Of a stretch of 64,000 nucleotides of DNA, positions 27,385-41,093 are shown piece after piece (within the stretch, counting starts at the first letter, position 1; each line of letters starts with the position of its first letter). The position numbers and the translations under genes are program-made. Source of the DNA: Crocodylus rhombifer (Eukaryota; Chordata; Crocodylia; Crocodylidae). The notes beneath the pieces are model-generated. The model was given only the letters and a program-made list of their open reading frames with translations. It had not been told where the DNA came from and did no database searches. The stretch covers positions 62,001 through 126,000 of the forward strand of contig JAVSML010000978.1 in the NCBI GenBank assembly GCA_038503035.1, in the 5' to 3' direction.

Positions 27385-27647
27385 TATTTATGTTCTCTGA
27401 GGCTATGACTTTCTTTTCTTTTTAAATGGTAAAAGTCAGTTCTTTAGAGCAAGAACTGTACCCTGGAGCACATAAAGTATATTTTACAGTGCTTATTAAT
27501 ATGCAGCACATACTGTATATACTACACTGAGGTTTTGATTATTTGGAACTCCCTCAGTGCAAATAAAGAATATTTTCTTCACAGGGCAATTTACATTTAG
27601 TCTATCACTTAAAAGAGTACATAAAAATAAACACTGATTTCTTTTCA

Positions 27648-27803
<156 letters not shown>

Positions 27804-28191
27804 CTAAGCAAAAGTTTTCCATCTGCACCTAACTAAAAAGACATGCTGTCTTCCCTAGTCACTTTGTCCTACACTCTAATCCTGAGAAAAAGTAGCTATT
27901 TAAGCCTCAACTCTATGATGAAAAAAAAATCTAATAGAAAAACTACTTCCAGTTGTTTCTCAATCACCCTGCTTCTTAGAAAAAAAAGTCACACAGAACA
28001 CTGTACTGAGAGAGAGCCAAAAAATTATCCCCAATATACAGCTTTACACATATACACAAGGAGCACAAAGAAATTTTTTCTGCAATTCACTTCAGGTGGC
28101 TTCAAAGTTTAGACAATTCGTATATCATCATCTGCATTTCCTCCAAAAACTTTACATTCATAAAAAATATGTACTGATGAAACACAAGTTA

Positions 28192-28640
28192 TCAGATTAC
28201 CATATGCTCTTGCATATAACAGGCACTCACCCCCCCTCCCAATCAGCAGAAGGAAGTTGGGGTGCACGTTATATGCAAGAAATAGGCAACCCCTATGGGT
28301 CCAAAAATTTGCCACTGGGGAAGCAGTAGCAGTGTTAATTGTTGTGGCTCTAAGAGCTCTGAGGTCCCCCCAGTCAAATTTCTAGACCCATACGGAGGCC
28401 CTGCTGGCCAGATGACATGGCCCCATGTGCCCGATCAGGCTAGTGCATAGAGCCCATCTGTGGACAGACCCAGCGTGCCACCCAATCCAGAGCACGGGGC
28501 TGGCAGCAGACTTAGAAGCAAGCTCTGCTCTCTAGCTGCTGCTACTCAGTTACCACGAAGACTTTTCCCCCCACCCATAACTACCCTTTAAAAACCAAGG
28601 TCCATATTATATACAGGACATGCTGTATGCAAGACAAAAT
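28192..28640 (+). mobile_element. Miniature DNA element with internal hairpin
   Basis: Starts TACCATATGCTCTTGCATAT. An internal hairpin pairs CTTGCATATAACAGGCAC (from about 28209) with GTGCACGTTATATGCAAG (to about 28281). The end near 28600-28640 again carries the word in inverted form (ATGCTGTATGCAAG). Resembles the mariner-like 'ATATAAGACGCACC' type of repeat. Confidence 0.5.
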
Positions 28641-30033
28641 GACATTATTAATTGTAAGATTATGTAAGATTTAGCATAGAATCAGATTCTATGCACCACA
28701 TTTTAATTTACTGTTTTCAAATAGAAGAGTAGGTGAAAAAGAAAAGTTTCCCAAATCAATTCTAAAGCAATTAGCTATTTTTCTCATCGCTACATTGCTT
28801 GAAATACATGTACTTAAATATTTTTTTAAATCTACTACAGGCAATTTCTGTATGTGCCACAAGACACTTAATGAGTGTCCTATGAACTGCTCCAAGTCCA
28901 CAATACTGCCACTTAAATTTCTGTGATCTTCATACCATTCTGCTCTGGAAACAGGTCAGAAGGAACGGAAGAGAAATTAAACAAAGAAATCTCATCCAAC
29001 TTCTAGGACTACATTGTTACCCGATTACATGCATAACACTGCTTGACAGTTTGTGTCAGGGCTGTCCTACTGGTGGCTTCTGCATGGGGTTAACTTGTGC
29101 CCCTCTTCCCCTACCCGACAGCCACTCCCAGTAGTGCAACATGGGGTGGGCAACCAGGACCTGTGTCCTGGGCACTGCCTGGGGGAGGAGCGCCAGGAAG
29201 ATTAGGGGGAAGCTCCTCCTCACCCTTCAGTCCCTGGCTCTGCCAGTACCTTCTGGCTCAGGAAGCAACACAGCAGGCAGTGTGCACCTACTTGGGAGAA
29301 CCTTTACAATCTTTGAATCCTCCTCAGCCTGGCAAAGAGTGTTTGGAATCAAAAGTATGCAAAAAAAGGGGGTTTTTTTGCTACTATTTAGTTGCTCTAA
29401 TAAAAGATATCACCTCTAGCCCAAAGGTTTTGGCTGTCATAGAGAGCAAGGCATTCTGGAAGTCACTATTTTATAAAATTCACTGCTGCCAGCAAGAGGG
29501 TGGGGCAGGGAGGATGGGAATGACCCCAGTATTTGCCACCAAAAATCAGCATTGTTCTCTCCCCTCTCCATATGGGCTTTGACAGCAAAATATGGAGTGA
29601 ACACTCTGCCACTCTAGAGAACTACAATTCCTAAAATACCTTGCATTTCATGACATACTGCCCTGCTGCTGCTTGCTGCTCATCCTGTGAAGAAATCAGA
29701 AGGCACCAGTGGGGTGGGCACAAGTGGGGACAGGGTGAGAGAGGATTGCCCCAACAGCATTTTTCTCATGTTATGCAGCTGGTCGCTTCACCCATTGCTC
29801 AAATACTCCATGTTCACCTTACCTCCTCCAGCTTCTGCTTCTTGTCCCCATCCAAAGGGATGCTGTGGCAGGGCCAAGGGAGCTTGCAGCCAGCATGCTG
29901 GGGGCTGGGAGCCAGAGCATTCACATCATTTGATGCAACAAAGGAGCCCACAGCTGGGGTTGGGGGACCAGAAGCTTAGAAGCTGACAGCCTGCATCTGT
30001 TCCAACTTCAACAGAATTTCAAAGGGAGCACTA

Positions 30034-30745
30034 CAGGCAGTCCTCGATTTACAACATTTCAAGTTACAGGCAGTCCTCGGACTTATGACACAATTGGTTC
30101 CTGAAAACCGCGTGGTAAATAGAAACGTCGTAACTTGGAACCAATTTTCTCATAACAAACAATGTTATAAATGGGGGATTGGTTCCTGAACCAAGGACCC
30201 GATATCCTATTTTCACCAAAAATACCCCAGAATTTTGTACTCGATCAATTTATAGATGCATAATGCAATTTATATGCATAATATAGCTATATTTATGTAT
30301 TTGTATTGTAAATACAATAGCAATCCTATTGAGCTGGAAGTACTTCCTTGACATGACTTTGCTGGACTTTTTAAAGGGTTCTTGCCTCGAGTCCTCTCAG
30401 GAGTCTTGGCTGCAGGTTTTTCTGGAGTCTTGTCTGCTTTCTTTGAGAAAGTGTCCAAGCAAGTTTGGACAGATGTTCTCCAGGGAGATGGGTGACACCA
30501 TGAACTTGTTCACTGGCATGGCGTCACACTGGATCAAGCGTTGTAAAGTCGAAATGGATGTCAGAAAGTTGAAACAGGGTTTCAATTTATAAATGCTGTA
30601 AGTGTGAAATGCTGTAACTCAAAACATTGTAAGTTGAGAACTGCCTGTGCAACATTTCGTACTTACATTTATAAATTGACACCATTTCAACTTTCTGATG
30701 TCAGTTTCGACTTTATAACACTTAATCTGACGTGATGTCACACCT
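30034..30745 (+). mobile_element. Tigger/pogo-like element (outer copy)
   Basis: Left end CAGGCAGTCCTCGATTTACA preceded by TA. It is interrupted after 32 bases by a second copy of the same family (30067-30647) and resumes at about 30648 with CAACATTTCGTACTTACATT, ending in CTTTATAACACTTAATCTG sequence. Its right terminus is not seen. Confidence 0.7.
30067..30647 (+). mobile_element. Tigger/pogo-like element (inner copy, complete)
   Basis: 581 bp. Left end CAGGCAGTCCTCGGACTTAT; right end in inverted form GAGAACTGCCTG. Left flank TA, right flank decayed to TG. No transposase: the interior is a miniature derivative. A lysine-rich frame on the minus strand (30270-30458) is part of the repeat and is not treated as a gene. 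Confidence 0.8.
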
Positions 30746-30747
30746 AT

Positions 30748-32045
30748 GGAATAGGGTTGGCAGTGGGGCCGGGGGGGGGGGGGCGCGGCATTGCCCAGCT
30801 GGGGCAGGAATAGTTGCAGGACTGGGCTGGGGAGTGGGACAGGGCCACAGGTAGATCATCCAAAAGGATGGGAGGGGGGCAGCTCCCCACCACTGTGCAC
30901 ACTCCGCAGGAGGGGTTAGGTACCAGAGGTGATACATTGCAGGGTGTTGGGGGTGGTATGTGCCTGCCCCCCAGATTTGTGAGCCCACAGTAGGGCACAT
31001 GACTGCAGCCTGGTGCCCTTGCCCCAGGGACCTCTTTTGCCCAGCAGGCAGAACCCAGCACATTAGGGGAGATTCAGTGCTACCACCACCACAAGCCCTG
31101 CATCAGCCATGCATCCAACGTGAAGTCCCCCTGCCCACCTGACAGCAGCAGGGGCACAACTCCACACCACTGCAACTCCCCCCCCCACTGCTGCTGGGTG
31201 GGCAGGGGGCACTTCAACTTGGCAGCACGGCTGGTGGCAGCAGCACTGAGTCTCTCCACCCTGCTCTGCCCTACCACGCTGCGTCCCACCCACTGGGTTG
31301 CAAAGGCCCCCCAGCTGGAAGGCAGCAGCAGGGAGGGGCCCAAGTGGGCTGCCCACATCCTCTCCCTGTAACCCAGACTCCACTCAGCTCTGCTCCAGGT
31401 ATGCCATCTACACAGGTTGGAGGGCCAGGGTTGGGCCCAGCTTCAGCAGCTGTCACCTCCTGAACTCAGCATCCAGGACTCAAGCACTGTTGGCTGGCTG
31501 TGGCTGGTGCCCATGGAGCAGAAAGTGGGTAGGATGCAACCGCCAGGTCCTATAGCCCTGGTAGCTGGAGGCCCCCTCTGGCAGGGCTGGGGGAGGGAGG
31601 CAGGATACTGCATGATGGGAGTGAAGGGCCTTGGTGGGAACAGGGAAGCTGTAGGTCAGAGGTAAGGGATAACAGCAGGGGCAGGACACTGGCATATTGG
31701 AGCTGCTCAGTGCCACAGAGCAGCCAGGGGGACGGGACAGCTGCAGCTGGAACCTCAAGCAGAGAGGACAGGAGGAGCTCTGATTTTCTGTGATAAACAA
31801 AATAAAGTGCCAAAATATATAGGTATTTAGAATGTATTTTATTAAAATGACTGAGGCACTGATATTTGCTTCAAACTGCTTTAAAATTGTAAATATATCA
31901 ATGAACATTGTGTTTGACTGATATATACACACGTTACATGCACAGTGGTGTTTTATCTTAATCGTGGAAAAATGCATATTTTTGGGTTTTTAATTAAAAA
32001 ATATTTTTATCAGAGATTTTATGGTTTTTAAGACAGGGATCCCTG
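30748..32045 (-). mobile_element. Family C DNA element, minus orientation
   Basis: Read on the minus strand it starts near 32040 with CAGGGATCCCTGTC, continues through an AT-rich third and then the GC-rich body shared with 22970-23845. The body contains a foldback: GTGAAGTCCCCCTGCCCACC at about 31112 pairs with GGTGGGCAGGGGGCACTTCA at about 31197. The outer right end is unclear because a G-run (30769-30783) and the Tigger-like copy adjoin it. Confidence 0.7.
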
Positions 32046-34117
32046 TTAATTAGTTGCTGAAGCTATTCCTTGCCATTCCACAAACTTGGCTGTCGTAATT
32101 CTAGTCTATAAAAAGAGTATGCGATTGATGCACACCATCTTCAGTTTTGCAGGATGCCAAAACACTCTACAAGTACAGTATGCCTATAACTCATCTGAGC
32201 TAATAAGAATACATACTTGCGTTACAATCATGCCATCACAATGGCTTAATCAAGTATGTGCATCCAGACCCAGCCACTGTGATTCATCATGTTTGTACAG
32301 TGCATTTCCCAAGCTTTCCCTAAACTATACTGTATTGTCTCAGCAGGAAACAGACTGCCTACAGGATATGTAAACTGAATGACACCAGGAACACAAGAAT
32401 ACATGCTCCAGGATGCTCTGACACACACTGAGATGTCAGGACCAGTTAAATTGGTTTCAGAGCCCCAGTTAAGGTCTAATTTTCAGTGCAAAAACAGTAT
32501 CAAACCAGTCCCAGGAAAACAACTTAAACCCTACTGGCTTCCATGATTTAACTGAGTAATAGTAATTTAAGTCTGGACACAACCACATTTCAACTGTGTC
32601 ACAAAATTAACTGGCCCAAACACAGCTAAAAGTTGTAGCACAAAGAACCTCTTTCAAATAAGAACAAATTTGAAGATACCTGTGCCTATAGTTGCCTGGG
32701 TCCTCTCTCCTCCCTCAAAAGAGCACGGGAGGCCATCAATTTATCTGACCTCCTCTTGATCTTCTCTCCATTTCAACTTATAATTTGTGTTTTCCCTTCC
32801 AATTCTCCTACCTCCCCAACAATTTCCAGCAAAAAAGGGAAGGAAATAGCAAGTATTCCTCTGATGCAGGCTTTGCCCACATAAGACTTTTTCCCTAACA
32901 TCTTACACCACTACCACGGGATAATGGCCCAGACTGTCGAAACCATGGAAATTCTTGCAAAGATGAGACACCAGTGTTTGATACCATGTTAATCACTGAG
33001 TCACAATGTCTGTGGTAAAGACTTGCTTTACAAATAATGTTCCTACCTGTCTATAACACCAGCAGACTCATACCAACACACAGAAGTCTTGGGAAGGAAG
33101 TCTAGCACTGATGATGCCACAGAGAATCCTGAGTCACTCCAAAAGCACCTACTGCAGCCCCAAAATTGGGCATTGCAGAAGGCATGTTGTTTCAGCAGCC
33201 CTAGGGTGCTCTACTCCATGCTAAGTTTATCAATAATTATAATAATACTTGCAAAAGTGTATGTATAAAAAACAGAAGCTGCTCGCCAGTGTCTGGAATA
33301 AATTGTATGTATAAAAAAGACATGCTACAGGAAAGACCAAAAAGCGTCTTCTCTAAATATAGATCCCAGACAAATATACTACAATGGCCAGGACAAAGTA
33401 TGCAGGTAGTGCTTTAGATACCTTTAAATGCAAAGTCCTTAATCTGAGTAGCCCACCTAAACAGCTCACTAAACATAACCTATAAGGACATTAGCAAATC
33501 CTACTGTGATGACCATTGCATTGGTGGTTCTTTAAGAACCCCTGACTGAGATTTCAAAATAGTTTTGCATAGTCCAAGACCCTGGACAATCATCATATAA
33601 CAATCACATAACGTTCAGTGTTTCATGGTTCTTCAAACAATAGCTTCCTGATAACTATTAAATGAGTTTCTTAGGAAAACAATTTAATAGCTTGCAAATG
33701 GATGGTGGCAATTATTAAGGCGGCAAAATATCACTAAATCCACCAATTTATAGCCACAGTCTCAAAATATTTACTGAAAAAATATCTTTTAAAAACAACA
33801 GATTACAAATGACAGATTTAAAAGGCACTTTTATCATAGAAGTAACCACAATGATGAAAATATACTTAATACTTGCACAATATTGTGTTCTTAATTTCTA
33901 AATTCCTTACCATTCCCTAGCTTCTACCCTCCTAAGAGCTACCAAAAACAAAGGCACATTAAAGTTCCCCTTCACATCTACTCCCTGGCTACCTAAAATA
34001 TTTTGTATTAACTGCTCTCTTGTATTTACACTTTTAATTACGTTGGAAGATTCCACTAGCATTTTCCTCCTCCCAAGAGTGTTCTCTAACTAAATAGCTC
34101 CCACCTTGAGCACACAA

Positions 34118-34349
34118 TGGGCTTGTCTACATGAAACACTACCGTGCAGTATTTACTGCATATTTATTTAGTACTTGTATAATCAAGTACTATATAAATG
34201 CGCAGTATCTGGAGTTACTGAGCAGTAGGGCTAGTGAATGCCTTTTAAATGATGATGCTGGGCAGCAGCCTAATAATATTGTGCAGTAGTGTATTAGCAC
34301 CGTATCATTTGGCTCCTGCGCAGTCAGTGTCTTGTGTAGACATGCCCAC
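34118..34349. mobile_element. Miniature inverted-repeat element
   Basis: Terminal inverted repeats GGGCTTGTCTACATGAAACA and, from the right end reversed, GGGCATGTCTACACAAGACA. Interior AT-rich with a CAGTA/TACTG-rich pattern. The flanks allow an 8-base match of 6/8 (CACACAAT/CACCGAAT), compatible with hAT. Confidence 0.6.
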
Positions 34350-37083
34350 CGAATGCAAGATTTCAAAATATAGCCCAGAGAAGGATAAGAGGGAAGAAGT
34401 TTGTGAGAACATCATGCAGATTTCCTGTTATGTTTTTGAGCTATAGTATAGAAGATGAACAAAATTAAGCATTCATGAAGCTGAGGTTTGACTTTATAAA
34501 GCCCAGTAAGCTGAAAGTCCTAATTTTACCACTAGCCTAATGGCCCCATTTTAAAGATTCGTCCACCTACTCCCTGGTCTAAGCTATACAAGCCCACCAG
34601 GCCTGTACTCAAGTCCTTCCACTGGCTGTCAGATAAATTTCAGAGCAGTCAATAGCTTAAACCCTAAAAATGTATTAACCCTAATTAAGTTAACTAGGAA
34701 CAATCACAAAGGTGAGTCTGTCCAGAAATGATACAGCCTAAAAATAGCAGACAGGCTCCGCAAGGGCAGGAGACAGAATTCTTGTTTGAGAGGATCTAGC
34801 AAATTCAGGTCTGAGCACCTTTAGGAAATACTGAAAAAAAAAATCCTTCAAAAGCCTTTTCTACCATAGCAAAACAACACTTGCTCACAACACTTACACC
34901 TTCCATCAACCCAAAACACTCACCCTCCAAAAAGAAAAAGAAAAAAAACAACCAAAAAACACACTGCTAGAAAAAAAAAATTAAACCAACCAAGAAGGGA
35001 TATTTGAATCAGACTGTTTACTAGTTTTAAAAAATCTATCCATTTCAAAACAAAAAGCTAACATTTAAAAGTGACCATAAAATGGGATTCTGAAAAATTA
35101 CTTAGAAAAAGCTGAAATGACATTTTGTTTCTGTCTTTCTGGAATGTTTCTGAGGACCCCCAATCTCTCCCGAGTTATGGCAGGTGGAAGAGGAGGGGCA
35201 GGGAGAAAGGGGAAGAGAGTTGGACAATTGAAGAATCCCAGAAGTCCAGCAGAAGAATATTTTTTGCAGAAATGTGCATTTCCCCATCAGAAAATATCAC
35301 TTTAATGGAAGATTTCTGAACAGCTCAAAGCTGTCCTCTAGAAGGGAAAAGTCAAGACTCCGTGAAGTCCAGCAGGGATTTTGCAGTTAACTGTATGTTA
35401 AAAAGCCCACCGATGCTGTGATAGTACAAGACATTATAAATCCCTAAAAAAAGAGCCAGATGTCCAAATTATTCCCTAAATTCTCCTGACGCAGTTGCAT
35501 GCACAGCTACCTACCTTCCCCCCCACAACAGTTTCTGCCCCCTGCTGCCTGTGGGGACATTAACAAGTAAATATTCCTTTATCCCTCAAAGGGAAGCTAA
35601 AATGTGCACATTCATTGAATAAACATGACTCTAGAGCACTGTAGAGTAAAAACTACATTAATGATAATTTGAGATCTCTAATGGCTTTCTAAAGGAGAAT
35701 CTAATATCAGCTTGGAGGCCTATACTGAAAATCTATGTACACTTGGAAGGGTTCCAAGGATCATATTTTACGTTCTTTTCAGCAGTAGTTTCAAATAATA
35801 AAAAGCTGCAAGTTTATTATTATACAATTGAATCAGATGCATTACAACAGATCTTATTTATTTATTTCAACGCAACTTCTCCCTGGAGAAACTCCTTCAT
35901 TTGAAAATAGAGTTTTACTACCATATGCCAAAATATCTTCTCAACTTTAAAGTTCTTGCTAACTAAATTTGTAAAATATGAATTTATGAACACTATTTTT
36001 GTTGCAGACTGACTCTAAATATTGTTTTATCTGAAGGTTAAAATTTTGGGAAGGCATTGTAGGAAATAGTTTTAGAATGCTATGTTTGTATTATACCGTC
36101 TGTTTCTATACAACGTAAAGTCTCAGTGCTTTAATGTTGAACACAATGACTACTGTGACCACAGACACTATTAGACCTCCCAACATCCTCTCAAAGCAAG
36201 CAAAAAAGTACTAAAACTATAGCAGTTTAGCTTTCATACACAATGGACAGTTATCATGGAATTTTTAATTTACAGTTAATTCATATTTGTCAGTACCTTG
36301 GAATTTGCTTTTGAGAGTCCAGGTTATATGAAAATAACCAGTTAAACACAGTATTTTACTCACAAATCAAGGAGAATTTTTTCTTTTTTTTAATTAAAAC
36401 TGAAAAGCGAACTAAGGCTTGAATTTAAAACTAAGACCAAATTTGGACTGTAATCCTACTGAATGCTTTGGTTACAATATCTAAAACAAGCAGGCTGTTT
36501 TTCAGAGGCCTACTTAGAGACCTTTAAAGCAAATTTCCTGAAATTTAATCCAGAATGAACTAGTCTAGACACCCATGCATACCAGGTATTTTTTCATAAA
36601 TTTACTGAAGTACCAATGTCTTTATTGACTGGGACTTAGTGCCACTATAAGTATGATGGAAACTAAAACCAGAATAGAAAAGGTCATACTGCTTAGAAAT
36701 GTTGCTTATCTTGGGTTCTATCTTCTCAAATAAGAACAGAGGAGGCTGGAGCAGGCTACATACTTTTAGACACTAAAAAGCATTGCATCAGAAAGTCAGA
36801 AGGTACAAGTGAATGAGCGCTGCCCAGGAACAAGACACAAAAGAATGAACTGACTGGAAATTCTTTAGATCGGACTTTATTCTTACAATTGCCCTCTTTT
36901 CTGCATTTTTACAGTGCTATTGACCTCACTCCACAATCAGGCCCTCTGGAGCGCCCCAAAAACTATCATTAAACATTTGACATTACTTCTGGAAGGTAGA
37001 AGCATGGTAGAAGCAGATGAACAGAATGCAGATGTTAGTCAAACAAGAAAAGAAGGAAAGAAGAAATGTTCAGCTGAACATCA

Positions 37084-37848
37084 ATGAATATTAGACTTAT
37101 GCAGAGCAGAACAGAGGTCAAGTCCAGAAACAATCTGCTAACTGAGCTTGCTGGATCAACATGGGGAGCTGCAGCCACAACACTCTCAATTTCTGCTCTT
37201 GCCCTATCATACTCAGCAGGAGAGTATTGTGCACCTGCCTGGCAAAGATCATCACATACACATGTTGCTGATACTCAGCTGAACACAAACATGCTTATCC
37301 TAAGTGCAACTCTCCATTCAACTCCCCTCCCCTGGCTTCCCGCCCTTGCAAATATCACTCCCCCACACATCCCTCGTCTGATGATGACCCAAAAGTTGCT
37401 CGAAACCATTCACGCTGCACCTTACCTACCACTCTACGATGACTGGTTTAATCCACCCAAGGCCTGCCTTACTTTGTGATGCCCCTTATGGAACTACATC
37501 CCTGACCAGGATCTGTTTGCAAAAGCCCTCTGGATCAAGGAAGGGGAATCACAGGAAGTCACAAACAAGTTCCTTGTGACAAACCTCACTCAGACTGCTG
37601 GGTTTGAACTATCACAGCTAGAGTGGTCCCTGCTAAACAGGTTTGGGACAGGCCAAGGCCCCTGCACAGCCAACCTTCACCGCTGGGGCCTCAGAACTAT
37701 CTCATCCTACATTTCTGGAGAGATACAAAAAATGCTGCATATCAAAGAGGAGCATCCTCTCTACAAATTAAGAGGTGAATTAACAAGGTTGAACTCTGTT
37801 AACAAGGAGGTTATTGTTTGGCTTCACAGATTTGCATTTGCTAAATAA
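37084..37848 (+). mobile_element. C-terminal part of a non-LTR retrotransposon polyprotein, one internal stop
   Basis: A single frame of 255 codons broken by only one stop (37477-37479). It reads KSRNNLLTELAGSTWGAAAT, later ALSYSAGEYCAPAWQRSSHT and PLPWLPALANITPP, and after the stop RFGTGQGPCTANLHRWGL. This order of motifs is that of the region after the reverse transcriptase in a group of animal LINE-like polyproteins. The usual cysteine-rich CxCG...TMxHI segment is replaced by SSYISGEIQKMLHI, so its metal-binding cysteines are lost. The sequence is 5'-truncated before residue about 12. It differs from the CR1 copies in this window. I cannot assign the clade. Confidence 0.6.
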
Positions 37849-40048
37849 ATAGTGCAGAACAGAAAATGTTGGCTGCTTCTTACTAATGTAATAGACTGGA
37901 ATCTGAGATGGTATCATATGGGGGGAAAGCAACAGTTTCAAGGTTTTGGGGTACAATATAGGAATTAATGCAGAAAAGCTCACATTAAAATGACTGGCTC
38001 AAGCCAGATGATCACTGATGAGTATGGACAGAGCTCAGTGCAAACAAGTGCTTCTCAAAGTACTGCACACTAGTTCCGCTTTGGACTTGCTATTTTAAAT
38101 CTCTAAAATCAACACCTCAATTGTAAGTTTGAAATTCCATGTCTGTACCACATTATTTAAATTGAATAAAATGATGACAATGTAGATCTCTCAAATTCTT
38201 ACACTGGAGGAATCATCATCATAACTGTTAAGTTGCTAGCCAGACTAAAGCACTGGAAACAAAATAAAAAAATTAGGAGAGTCAAAACCTGATAAACTGA
38301 ATTATCAGCATACTAAAAAGATACTCATTTTCCTGGACTAATGGCATTTTATAATAATCATGATACAAATCTCTTCTCAAATCTAGGAGTTCGAAGCTTT
38401 GGTGAAGATAAGCTGATATTCTTAGCAGTGAAAGACAAACTCATTCTAAAAGACTTGAGCAGATAAAAGTTTCTGGATCTTTAGAAACAGAGCTACAGGA
38501 AAAAAGAAACTAAACAAAAAAGTATCTACCGATGACTGCATTATAGCCATTCCAAGGAGAGTAAAGATTTCAAATCGCCAGGGCTAACTAGCATTTTCTT
38601 TTTTATACACACAGAAGATTTCCAGTATCAGAAATTAAAATAAAAAAGATGCTAGAAGTCTGACTAAGGAGCTATAATTTATTAGGAGACAGAAATGAAG
38701 TGTCAGTTCAGTTTAACTAAAAAAGCATTTATTTATAAATTAAGTAGTGTAGAAGAAAATATATTCTTGTAACTCATAACTACATGCTTTTATGACCTGC
38801 AGAACTGGCTGCTTCACTGTCCACTATCTCTACAGGAAGCCCTTCAATAGAAACTGTAAATTCCAGTGTTCTCTGCGAGAGCAGATTTCTAGTTGCCACT
38901 TTTGTGAATAGACGAGAAACTGATTTTTCAGAGTTGTAAGTGATGGCAGCAAACAACACTTCTAACTAGCAGAGATTATTCTGTTTTAATTTTACCCTGA
39001 ATTTTGGAAGCAAGAAGAACAAGATGACTGAGGGGGACAGGACCAAACTCTCCCCACTCCTCCCAAACCCCAATACCAAGAATGATAAACAATCATTTTA
39101 ACAAGTTCTATTTCCTTTAAATAATCTCCTGCCCTCTCCATCTCAATCTTGATAACAGCTCTGAATTTCTTAAAGCACCAGGAATTATTTGAAATAGCTG
39201 GACATAACATCTCTATAAAACTGTGCTCATATACTACAATGCTGAAGTATGCTATCTAAGATATACTTTGAATGTGTTGTAAAAGTTGCTTTAAGTCAAA
39301 TTCACTAAATTAATTATGTTTTCAACTTTCAGGGAGCAGACATCTAGAACCAGCCAGACACATGCCCTTCCATTCAAGGGAACTATTAAAGTCTCAGCTA
39401 TAGCACTTGACAACCCCAACATTCATAATGGGTTCTCTCTCTATGAATGGCAATGCAACTTTACACAGAGGATATTTAATAGATTTATTCAACAAATTTG
39501 GACACTAGCATTTGAAGCTAATTCTTCAAACTTTTCAAGCATGCATGCCCTTTTCCACACACAGCAGTAAATTCCTACATTAGGAGCAACAATTAAAAAG
39601 TATACTTAATTTTATTCTTTACTGTGTTAAAAAAAGTCATTCCACATATGAGTAAGCAAGGAAACGCAAATACTGGAAAATGAACACTCAGTAAAAACAC
39701 TCACTGTACAATCCCAGTGCACAGCTTATATTCTTAGGAAAACTAATTATGTATCTATTTTTCTTTGGAATGATTTGTACCACTTAAACCTAATGCAACA
39801 ATTTAGAAATTAGAGAATTTTCTGCCCAGAATGCAACTGCAAGTAACTATGTGAAAATGACAGGGATAATTATCAGTGTATCAAAAGACTATTTCTAAAA
39901 ATTCTTGAAAAACTGAATCCATTGCAGAACTGCCTACCTTTTATGAGGACACATAATTAAAATATTTGTCTGTCTGGTACGCTGAAGCTGCTGTTCTTTG
40001 CACTTACACATTTAACAAATGTAATTAATGTACAATAGGCATAATTGG

Positions 40049-41093
40049 TAGGCATGCACCAATAAAGATTTTCTTGGCTGATACTGATAGCTCATTATTC
40101 ACCAGAGGTATCAGCTGATATCAATCCAATAACCAATTTACAGGAATGCAGCCTGAGCAGCCTGGAGAGCAGCACCCTGCAGGTAAGTCTGTAGAAAGGA
40201 AGAGGTGTACAGTGGCCAGATTGAGGCCCCCATGGTAAGGGAGGGAGTGTGGCAAGAGCAGGAGGCACTGGCCAGCTGGGGTGGTGAATGGGACTGGGGT
40301 GGGGAGCTGGACAGAGCTGCAGGCAGCTCATCCAGGGGATCAGAATCCCAGCACTTAAAAACAGCGGAGGCAGGACTTGAACTAAAGCTTGTCAAATGAG
40401 CTTTAGTTCAAGCACTGCCACCACCGTTTTTAAGCACAGGGATGCTTTTAGGAGCAGAGCCAAGTGAGGCAAGGGCATGCTGGCTGTGCATCCCCTGCTC
40501 GTTCGGCAGCAGGAGGCACAAGTCAGCGTCCCCACTGCTGCCAGACAGGCAGGGGATACACAGCCAGTGCATGGCTCCTGGGACAACAGCAGCCGAGTGG
40601 AGAGGCCTGAGCCCTCAGCAAGTAGCCTGCATTTACCCTGTGCACAGATCGGGGGGGGGGGCGGCGGCGGCACATGCCCCACCAAGCCTCCCCTGGAGGT
40701 ACACGCAGCAGTGGGGAGCCATGACCCCTCCCCCGTGCCCCTAGACAAGCTGCCTGTGGGTCTGTCCTGCTCTCCGCCCCAGCGTCCCATTCGTTGCCCT
40801 GGCTGGGGGCACTCCTTCCCTACCATGAGGCTTTGATCTGCCCCCTCCCACATGCCCCTTCTCTTCCACAGATTTACCTGCAGGAAGCTGCTCTCCACAC
40901 TGCCCAGCTACATTCCTTGCCACGTGCATACTACAGCTGCACACTGCATCCAGGGGCCCGAGCCAGAAGGCATCTTATATTTATGGGCGATGTTATTGGG
41001 TACACCAACCAAAAAAGGCTGACAGCCAATAATGTTAACTTCCCTTTTATCAGTGCCAATCCAATACAACACCGATATATCAGTACACCTCTA
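40049..41093. mobile_element. Family B foldback hAT element, copy 1
   Basis: 1045 bp with an 8-bp flanking duplication matching 7/8 (ATAATTGG/ATAATTTG). Ends are TAGGCATGCACCAATA and, reversed, TAGAGGTGTACTGATA. The halves are inverted repeats of each other: GGAGAGCAGCACCCTGCAGG (40156) pairs with the segment reading GGAGAGCAGCTTCCTGCAGG on the minus strand (near 40890), and GAATGGGAC...CAGGCAGCT near 40286-40330 pairs with sequence near 40750-40795. The interior codes for nothing recognisable. Confidence 0.85.
40351..40437. repeat. Internal hairpin of family B copy 1
   Basis: Inner arms CTTGAACTAAAGCT (40376-40389) and its perfect complement (40399-40412) around a 9-base loop TGTCAAATG; pairing extends outward with a few mismatches to GCACTTAAAAAC and GTTTTTAAGCAC. 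Confidence 0.85.

Noticed and set aside
30270..30458. Lysine-rich minus-strand frame resembling a histone H1-like or linker peptide
   Set aside because: It falls entirely within the inner Tigger-like repeat and has no flanking gene structure.
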